Part shown: positions 56,101-64,000 of the stretch, piece by piece
Layout: every line of letters begins with the position of its first letter
How positions within the stretch are numbered: position 1 is the first letter of the stretch
Assembly: GCA_001599815.1 (NCBI GenBank)
Contig: BCIA01000001.1
Span: 2,670,934-2,734,933 of the forward strand
Direction of reading: 5' to 3'
DNA length: 64,000 nt
Source of the DNA: Furcasterigmium furcatum
Taxonomy: Eukaryota > Ascomycota > Sordariomycetes > Glomerellales > Plectosphaerellaceae
Notes under the pieces: model-generated
What the model saw: the letters and a program-made list of their open reading frames with translations, nothing else
Told to the model about the DNA's origin: nothing
Database searches by the model: none
Made by a program: the position numbers and the translations under genes

Positions 56101-59100
56101 TGAAGGTTGCCATCTGTACATGAGCATTCCCAAAACCAAGCAGGATCTCCACTGCAGCATGTTCATAAGCATCAATCAGCAGCCAAGGTGTCCCAAGATG
56201 TGCCCTTCTCCCTGTGCCTACATGTATCTCCGGCGGTGAGTGCCTCGATTCGCACCCCCTGATTCCTCTCTGGGCCCGTCCTCATCCCTGGTGCTCATCC
56301 GGGAGGTAGCATCGACACTTTCCCAAGACGCAGTGGAAAAGTCCGCCTCGGCATCTTGTTGCTGCACGCACGTCTGCACGTACTCTATGCTGTCTATGTA
56401 CTGGATTTGCTTGCAGCCGGGGAACATGCGGGCACTCCTCCCGGCGGACAGTGTCCGACAGATCATCTCGGGGATCACCATCGCTGCCGAGGTTCATACA
56501 CGTACATGCATTCGAAGGATCGATGACTCTTCGGGTCGTTTGCACTCTGACAGCTCGGCTTTCTGTCAGAATCTTCGGGAGGAAGCCGAGGGACGCGAGC
56601 CGGGCTCATCGAGGCACTCCCCGTCAAGTGACTCGCCCTGATACACACACGAGGCCGGCAGGCGAGATGTCTTTGATGACGATGAGCGCAGAAACGAGTC
56701 TGACTGAAACGGCCCCAGCCCTGGAGCACTTACAAAAGATCCCTGTGTCTCTCCGGGTACATATGGACCTACATAGACATGTACCGGAACTGAGGAGCTT
56801 CGGGGCTGCCAAGGGAGGAGTTGAGCAATATATCTCTGGAAACTTCCGAGCGCCCCCTCGTCTCATCCTTGGTCGAACATGTTTCCTCCGTCGGCCCTGA
56901 TGCCTTTTTACAGTTAGCAGTCCTCCATACATAGGAGACATTCAGCTTGGCCGCAGCCTGGAGGTGACAGGTGAGCAGACTCGTCTGACAGGGGGCCGTG
57001 GACGCGCCCCTGAATTGAATCCCTCGGCCAGCCCACGGATCTTCCAGAAATCCTCTTGTCTTCCGCCAAGAGACATGGGCTCCCTCGATGCCGATGCCTT
57101 TCCTGGAGGCGCGCTACATATTGGGGGCCGACTGCGCGGCGCCACCGAGTCGTCCGAATGAGGGCGGCGTCCCATGGGCTCAGCGATCCTCCAGGCAGGG
57201 CAGTGCCGTTGCATCGAACCAGACTTTGGCTCGCTGATGATCGACGTCGCGTCCGCGCCTGTCTGCTGAGTGGCAATGTGCGTGGGTACAGGCCGGACGT
57301 ACGTACAGCACAGCACAACGACCACCGGATGGATGATGACATGTATAGCACCCCTATATCACGTCCCCTTTTGGGCCGTGACCGTCAATTTCGGCAAGTA
57401 GTGCAACCATTCTAGACGCTCATTGCGACTTGACGTGACATGATCAGCCGCTGCTGGGTATGTGCGAGTATATCAACCTCTCCTAAGATGCAATGTGATC
57501 TGTACATACTCGTACATACGTCCACCCTGCCAGCCAGCGCTGCTCGACGTGTCGTCCGCGGCTAAAGTGAGCCACCGAGCCCGGGTGATCGTCCCTTGCC
57601 TATGCCACGCTGCGACAGGAGCATTCCTTGGTCAAGGCGGCACGGCGCATGCTGTCAAGGCGACCGGAGAGGAGCCACCCTCTGGCCCAGGCTGGCACTC
57701 GCATCGCATCCATCCGATGCTTGCACATCGCCCAAGCCATGGTTCCTTTTCCCTCGCGGCACTGCCGTCCGCGGGGGCGAGGGGGTGCCGAACCCTTCGA
57801 TGAGCACGGGCTGCGAGGACGTCCCTCGCTTACAGGAAAAAGAAACGAAATCGTGCCATCACGGAGGCTTCCGGCGGGCGTTTGTTTGTCTGTCTGTCTG
57901 TCTGCTGAACTTCCTTCTCGCGTCACCTCGTTCCGAGTCGCTGTCGTGAGGGAGCGACACCTCCTCATTCCAGGCCGCTGGCCGGCGTCGACATGCCGTT
58001 AGCCCGTCGTCCGCTGGCCCCCGGTGATCGCTGCCTGTCTCGGCTGATGCTGGCGTTGGATGTCTCACCACCCACCCTATCCCTCACGTGGTGTGAGACA
58101 ACGACGTCTGGGGATGGACACGCCGGCGGGCCGCGGTGGCAGCACGAGGGCGTAACGTGCCAGTTGTGCAAGCCACATGGGACTATCTCCCTTTCTTGCA
58201 GCGTAGGGCGCTCTGGGCGCATGGACTGTTTGCCGACAACGACGACGAACGAGCACGAGCCGTAGACCTTGGGTCTTGAGTGGCGTTCCGGATCTGGCGT
58301 CCACCTCGTCGGTGATGCCTCTAACTAGCTAGTGCCTGTGTGTTGACTGTTGCGGCCTCAACTCCGAGAGTAATGACCGGCCTGCAACTTGAAGGGAGCC
58401 ATTTATTTGCGTCGCAGGACGCAGTAGGAAGCTCGGCGCTTGCCAGACGCTTTCTTCTTTGCGGAGGACTCCAAGCTCGAGCCACGCATGGTCCAGCCAC
58501 CGTCGATCGCAGTCGAGGTTCGTGCTCGAACACACAGAAATATCCCGAACGCCCCTGGTCGAGCCGCGGGAGGCGTGAGCGTCCGTCACCTCGTGTCTGT
58601 GTTAGTGGGAGCGGAAGAAGAAACAAGCCAGCCACTGTGCACAAGAAGAGGGGGAATAGTAATCTACCTCGAGGAGCGTGTGTTTAGATAGAGTGGATTA
58701 GTCGTACAGTACTTACTAGAAGTAGAGGAAGAAGAAAAGCCACCATCAGCCCGCTCCCACTGACGAAGCGCATGTGGCGGCTTGTGTGATGTGACGGCGT
58801 GTCTGCCATCGACGGACAGCTGGATGAATAGGGAAATTCATGCGATATAGATACGCCTCTGTCTCCAGACACACTAGATGCGGACGAGGAGGCTTGCAGG
58901 AGAAACCATACTTAGCAAGCACATGCCGCCTTCACATACATTGGCAATGTCTCAGTGCCATGACATCCCATGCATTGCCGATCTCGGGCGCTTGCTCTCG
59001 AGGAGGCGGACTGTGCCCTCGACCTCGCAGGTAGATGCGCCAGTATCAAAGAGTCTCAGCCCAAGCTCACGAAATGGCGTGCAGATGAGAGGGAGGGGCC

Positions 59101-60009
59101 GTGGAGAAGGAATGGGTGGATGTAAGACAGTACACATGCCTATCGGATGTACGTAGGCCTTGGATAGACACAGGAAGAGGTCTGGACTTCGGATAAACGC
59201 TATCGACTCCTGCGTGTCTTATGTCTCAGAGCGACGAGCTGTTGCTCTGAAGGCGGGGATCGTTCACGCCAGACAAGAAACGCTCTGGTGGCTGGTCTTA
59301 ACAGTGACATGCTTCGGAGGCGCGTCTGCTGGACAGTCAAGCGAGGGTTCTAGACTCTGTGCTGCGCGAGCTGACACCGAGGTCGGAACCCAAGCAGAGG
59401 AGGATTGCATCCTGGCGGCATTGGATCTCGAGTCGAAGGGCTGGGTCAGCCTAGAACACCGCGAAGGAAGCACGTATGTATTCATCCGGCTGGGCAGTCA
59501 TCCAGACGAGAACCATCGAGTCACCAAATCTGCTCGCCATGGTGAAGTGAACGTCGTGGTGGTGTTGTGCGGTAATGAAATATGCTACAGACTCCCAATG
59601 CAAACTCATAGGGTTCGACAATCCAACAAGTCATGTCTAGTCAAACGCCTCAACAGCCCAGTCTCGCCAGGCAGGCAAAGGAAAGTGAAAGCAAACCCTC
59701 AGTCCCTGAACTCCATGCGCCGCGCCAGTGATCCGACCAACCTGCAACCTCAGCTGCATGTACGAACGGCCCCGAACTGCTGGCCCGTAAATCGTGGGCT
59801 CATCCACGGTATCGACATGCCACGTCTCCCGGTCTCCCCGTCCCCGTCCCCGTATTCCCCTTCTCGCTGACCTGAACAAAGGAAAAAGGGGACTGGGCGA
59901 TATGCCTGTGATATATCCATCCGCTGATGCATGTGCTGCTCTGGTATCGTGGGTTCCGCCGTTCAATTTTGCAATTCCAAACTCCTTCCATCATCGTAGA
60001 CATGGCCTC
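47109..60009. other. About 12.9 kb gene-poor block
   Basis: No frame has a recognisable domain, signal peptide or splice-supported extension. The sequence is GC-rich, so it is not the AT-rich product of heavy RIP. It carries scattered microsatellites: (ATGAG) about 50594-50612, (CATCC) about 50637-50660, (GAGT) about 53496-53512, (GTCT) about 57886-57904, and recurrent GTAC-rich patches. The longest frames (316 codons at 49863-50813 -, 236 codons at 59160-59870 +) have random-looking composition. A small - strand frame at 48829-49083 is listed separately. Confidence 0.45.
48829..49083 (-). CDS. Small hypothetical open frame (doubtful)
   Basis: Not recognised. An 84-codon frame starts at an ATG that follows an in-frame stop closely. 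The product is balanced in charge (MNPEARAYSPERRSFQ..., ending RRRSMSRP), and codon third positions are mostly G or C as in real genes nearby. There are no neighbours, domain or splice evidence. It may be a short gene, an exon, or a chance frame in GC-rich DNA; chance is somewhat more likely. Confidence 0.2.
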   Translation of the reverse strand: MNPEARAYSPERRSFQPQRFLPPPLKMPDMRSGLSHGGGPGTDGPPGQLSERAIMINGRTDPQHDEPEEFVRPVQWRRRSMSRP

Positions 60010-62310
60010 TCAGACCCGGGCCATCGCCTTCCTGCGCTGCAGGAACGGGCTGGGCATCTCGTCCCGCTCGGGGTCCCAAATGGCGACGGGCTCGCCTCCG
60101 GAGGTGCGGCACTCGGCGATGCGTTCCTTGAAGTTCCTCTTAGGACTCACGTTCTCGCCGCCGGGGACGACCACGGCAGACAGCGGGCGGCCTCCGGCAC
60201 GAGCTTGCTGGAGCTCGACCAGGGTCCGTCCCTTGATGTTGTTCTTCGCAACAACCTTGCCAAGGGGCTCTTGATCCTTCTTGGCATTAGAGAGCTTGCG
60301 AGTGAGGGTGCCAGGCGCCTCGCTGCCGTTCGGCACCTGCAGGTTCGCCGCCGACGGAATCTTACTCAGACGGCGGATGGGAGAAGGAGGGCGGTCGCCA
60401 CCACGACCAAGGTCAGGGTGAGAGGATTGGCCCGAGAGCGTTGGCAGGGCCTTGTTGAGGTTGAGCGCGCCGGCGGATGTCTGAGCCCTGATGCGAGGAA
60501 CTGGTGCCGTCTTTTGAGCGTGCAGGACCGGTCGGGACTTGGAGGTGAAGGGGTTCTGCCGGGACTTGATGTTACGAGTCGGCGACGGAATGACATCGTC
60601 ATCGTCCGAGTCGAGGCCAAGCGGCTCCCGTGGCATGTCCCAGATCGGATTGCCGTTCGAGTTGGCATTTGCATGGAAGATGTTGCCGGGGTGGGCACTG
60701 GGAACCTTCGTGGTGTCGGTTCGCCGGGGAGAAAGGGAAAGTGAGGCGATGGCCATCGGAGAGGGTGATGCCATCTCGACGTCCATCGGGGTGCCGATGT
60801 TGCCGGCAAACATGGTCTGTGCCCTGCCAAAAGGAGTTCGAGCAGGCTTCCTGCTGGTGGTCATGGCCGAGGTGTCAGGGCTGTCGTAGGACAGATCCGT
60901 GATATCTGTCGAGGAAGGGAAGTCGCTGTCGCTGGTCGTGTTTCCAACAGACGACTGCGGGTACTCCGTCTTCTCGCTGGAAGAGGAGAGCTGCCGCTGC
61001 GGCGGCGCGGACTCTTCTGCAAAGGTGACCGTCTTCTTCTGCAGCTCCTCTTGTACGCGGGCGTTGACTTCGCCCTCGAACTGCTTCTGCAGTCGTTCCA
61101 CCTCTTCTTGCACCAGTCGGTCAATCTCCAGCCGGGCCTTGACCTCCCACTCTCGTCGCAGAGCATTGTCTATCTCCTGGCGCGTGTAGTTCTTCTCGAC
61201 CTCAAAGTTGTCGACTTTGCGCTGCACCTCCTTCTCCCTCAGGGCGAGGGCGTCCTGCTTGTTCTTTAGCACCTTGTTGAGCTCTACCACCTCGCGCTCT
61301 TTCCTCATGAGACGGACAACCGGCAGGTTAAGTAGTTGGGCCGTGTCGGGGCGGCGGTCGGGGTTCACTCGGAGGCAGTCCTGAATGGTGCCCATCAACT
61401 CGGGAGAGTAGATGTCAGGGAGTTTTGAGACCTTGCCCTCCTTGATCTTCTGGACGAGCTGGTAATGCGTCTTCGCGTTGAAGGGAGGCTCTCTTGCGCA
61501 GAGCTCGTAGATGATGCAGCCCAGCGACCAGATGTCGGACTTGAGGGTGTACTTCTCGGCTGCGCAAATCTCGGGAGACATGTAGAAGGGGGTGCCGACA
61601 TAGGTCGAGGCGAAGTCGTGGGACTGGATCATCTTGGACAGACCAAAGTCGCCGAGCTTGACGGAGTTGTCCTCGCCGAGAAAGACTATGAAGGATGGTC
61701 AGATCAGGTCACGTATTGGGGAAGCAAGAAGAAAAAAAGTGGCGTACCATTTTCCGGCTTCAAGTCGCGATGCAGGATGGTCATCGTGCCGGCGGGAGTC
61801 TTGGGCCGAGGCGCGGTGGTGAAGAGGCCGAGGACGTTGGTACCGACCTCTGGTGGATCAATACCGTAGTGGCAACGATAGAGAGCAGTGACCAGCTGGG
61901 AGAAGATGCTCCAGACGAAGGATTCTTGGGCACGCTCGCCCTTCAGGGACAGGTTCTTGATGACACGGCCGAGATCGCCATTGCCGCAGTACTCCATGTA
62001 CAGGTGAAGGTCCTGGCTGGACTTGAGGTGCTCGCGGTGGAAGTACTCGACAATGTTCTGGTGTCGGAGGTGGGAGAGGATTTGAAACTCGGCGTGAAGC
62101 TGTTCACGCTCCTTGGCGGACATCTTGGAGTAGCTGATCTCCTTGCGGCACATGACGAGCCCGTCGTCCTTGCGCCGCACCTTTCGGATGACTCCGAAGG
62201 AGCCATGGCCTATGATTCCATGTCAGAGTGCCGGACGGCGGCCGGGTGAGCATGGAGGGATGCATACCGATCTTCTCGAGCACCTCGTACTTGTCGCTTT
62301 CTGTCGTCAT
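60010..62310 (-). CDS. nimA: NIMA-type G2/M serine/threonine kinase
   Basis: It promotes mitotic entry together with CDK1, acting in nucleus and spindle pole. Exons: 62310-62268, 62209-61748 and 61685-60010, giving 726 aa (A. nidulans NIMA is 699 aa). Introns are 58 and 62 nt with donors GTATGC and GTACGC. Kinase domain about 8-290: GHGSFG glycine loop 15-20, Lys37, HRDLKPEN 161-168 with Asp163, DFG 181-183, GTPFYMSPE. As in other filamentous fungi, a Pro/Gly/Thr-rich insert sits just before the catalytic loop (GIDPPEVGTNVLG...). A long coiled coil at about 295-390 should mediate dimerisation. The remaining tail is Ser/Thr/Pro-rich, with many basic and SP/TP sites, and probably carries the PEST-like degradation control known for NIMA. 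It is divergent from the ankyrin-BTB gene, with 486 bp between the ATGs. Confidence 0.97.
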
Positions 62311-62796
62311 GGTGAAGGGGGAAACGACAGAATTGCATTCAGGAAAACCCAAAGTCTACTTCCATAGATGTCTCTCTCGACATGTACAAGAACTTGGACC
62401 TGCTATGGTTAGTAGTATGCACACGGCGTTGGTGTTGGAGGTGTCGAGGTCTGGTGATGCCGGGTTGCAACATCTGTGAGTGACTTCATGAGTGCACGGA
62501 GAAGGTGAAGGTCCAGCCAGTAAACACTTGGCGGTGCTGCCATGGCAACGGCTCCACTCTTGACTTCGCGGGCCCGAAGATTTGCCGGCACCCCCACCTG
62601 GTCGGTGCGCAATTCTCCCCGTTCATCACCAATCACCAATTGGCCCGTGCGTCGGTAGTGGCAATCGGCCTCCTCCAAGAAGGACTGGGAGAGATGAATC
62701 ACTTGCACTTAATGAGCTCCATACAAACGGACAGCCTTCCTTTGTGCCTCTTGCGCCGGTTTTAGAAAACTATACTGCCGAGTGGCTGACTGGAAA
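62311..62796. promoter_or_regulatory. Divergent promoter of NIMA and ankyrin-BTB genes
   Basis: Both ATGs face outward from this 486-bp interval, so it must carry both promoters and leaders. A CCAAT-like pair occurs as ATCACCAATCACCAATTGG at about 62627-62645. No TATA box stands out. Confidence 0.5.
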
Positions 62797-64000
62797 ATGG
62801 TCCTGCACAAGGGAGCGCTGGAGGCTCAGCTCCGTGATGAAAATCAACTCATTCAGAGCGGTGTTCTCCGAGATGAGAACCCCTTGGACCTCTCGGAATC
62901 CTTCAATGAATTCCTTCAGGCCTGCAGGAGAGGAGACCTGAAAGCCTGCCAGGAGCTCATCTCTGCCGGGGTCAACATCAACGGCAAAGATCGATTCGAC
63001 TACACGCCTCTGATAGTGGTGAGTGCTGTCAGGTCTTGGTTGTCAGAGGAGAGATTGCTCACTTGTAGCAACTAGGCGAGTCTGTGTGGCCATTTCGAGC
63101 TTGTACAACTGCTTCTTGAGTCTGGTATGGCCTCAGAAACACCCGGGAGGTTCCAGGGCTGACGTCTTTCAAAGGTGCTCTCGCCGAGCGGAACACCTTT
63201 CAAGGAGAGCGTTGCATCTACAATGCCCTCAACGACCGCATCAGGAACCTGCTGCTGGCGTACGACTACTCAAAATCCACTGACCCTCTCCAGCCATGGT
63301 CGTCACACATCACATCCCTCCTCGGACGGGACCAGCCCAAGACGTCAGACATCAGCTTGAACGCCGCCTCAGATTCTTTCCAGCTCCACAAATTCATCCT
63401 TTCCTCGCGGTCACCGTACTTCAAGAGAAAACTGGCTGAGGCATCCAATACACCGAGCTGGAACTTGCCATCTACGATTCCCGCGGATGCATTCCGGCTC
63501 GTCCTGCGATACCTGTATCTCGGCGACATCCCCAAGGACCTGGTTGACCCGAGGAGCATGACCACAGAGGAGGAGGTCCTGACTAGTGCTGATAAGATCA
63601 GCAAGCAGCTGGAGATTCCGAAGCTCTGGGAGGCCATTCTCACGACAGACCGACGGCTTGCCCGGCAACGGTACCAAGACGAGGTGGATCGGGCGCAGCA
63701 GCAAATCGAGGGGTTCTTTCGGGAGCAAGTCCTCGGCCACAAGATGATTGTCGAATCTAAGAAGGTCGATAAGGTCAAGTGGCAGAAGGGCAACGCAATT
63801 TTTGCCGACTGTCTGCTGCGAGCTGACGAGGCCGAAGGCCTTGATGAGACCCAGGGCGACGAGGACGACGCGCCCAGACTCTTCAATGGCATCCCCCTGG
63901 GTCCAGCAAGATCGGAAGAGACCAAGAATATCAGACGGTCCGTCCTGTTCCCCGTGCATAAGGCCATGCTCCTCCGCAGCCCGTACTTCGAGACCATGTT
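62797..64000 (+). CDS. Ankyrin-repeat and BTB/POZ protein (ABTB1/BPOZ-like), 3' end cut by the window
   Basis: It is a likely substrate adaptor for a Cullin-3 ubiquitin ligase, by family analogy. Exons: 62797-63018, 63076-63124, 63175 to beyond 64000; 365 codons are visible. Ankyrin repeats are near the N-terminus: SFNEFLQACRRGDLKACQELI and, across the first splice, ASLCGHFELVQLLLESG. The second splice (GTATGG...TTTCAAAG, an AAG acceptor) restores GALAERNTFQGERCIYNAL, the conserved block of this family. BTB 1 is at about 142-202 (DISLNAASDSFQLHKFILSSRSPYFKRKL), followed by a helical linker; a second BTB begins near the end (VLFPVHKAMLLRSPYFETM). Two BTB domains after ankyrin repeats match the ABTB1 layout. 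The first ATG follows a non-coding stretch; the frame is open 5 codons upstream without ATG. Confidence 0.9.

Noticed and set aside
59160..59870. 236-codon + strand frame left of NIMA
   Set aside because: It starts at a TTG, lacks any family signal and overlaps only flanking DNA; likely chance.

Overview
This window is nuclear DNA of a filamentous ascomycete. The best guess is a Sordariomycete, perhaps Sordariales or Chaetomiaceae-like; that placement is inferred from gene content and protein style, not from a search. The signs are GC-rich coding DNA, short introns of about 48-62 nt with GTRNGT-type donors, CTAAC/CTGAC-like branch points and YAG acceptors, monocistronic genes on both strands, pyrimidine-rich 5' leaders, and fungus-specific families (CBM1 cellulase, DUF3433 protein, NIMA kinase with a fungal insert). 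I see no operon, CRISPR array, rRNA, convincing tRNA, intact transposon or other prokaryotic feature.

Layout. 1-16 kb is gene-dense: a coiled-coil hypothetical protein (+), a secreted pectin methylesterase (-), SAICAR synthetase of purine synthesis (-), a secreted GH5 endoglucanase with an N-terminal CBM1 (-), a six-exon RBM5/RBM10-like splicing factor (+) and a conserved one-pass membrane hypothetical (-). 16-21.4 kb has no supportable gene. 21.4-36.2 kb is dense again: a basic disordered hypothetical (+), a DUF3433 multi-pass membrane protein (-), a divergent pair made of an Mgr3-like mitochondrial inner-membrane protein (-) and a TcdA/Tcd1-type tRNA t6A dehydratase (+), then D-arabinono-1,4-lactone oxidase (+) facing a KxDL-type BLOC-1 subunit (-).

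36.2-60 kb is gene-poor. It holds one clear pseudogene of an SGNH (GDSL) hydrolase with stops that look like C:G to T:A changes, and one C2H2 transcription factor related to MtfA (-) that sits beside a gap of about 14 kb without a gene. The last 4 kb hold a divergent pair: NIMA kinase (-) and an ankyrin-BTB protein (+) that runs off the window end.

Themes: plant-wall degradation (pectinesterase, GH5/CBM1, possibly the SGNH relic), mitochondrial membrane housekeeping (Mgr3-like, Tcd-like, ALO1), and cell-cycle or RNA regulation (NIMA, RBM5/10-like, C2H2 factor). I did not find a new defence or mobile system. The best leads are the mutated SGNH pseudogene with a preserved intron, the stop-free 54-nt intron in the dehydratase gene, the AUG-less coding N-terminus of the first gene, and the large empty block upstream of the transcription factor.
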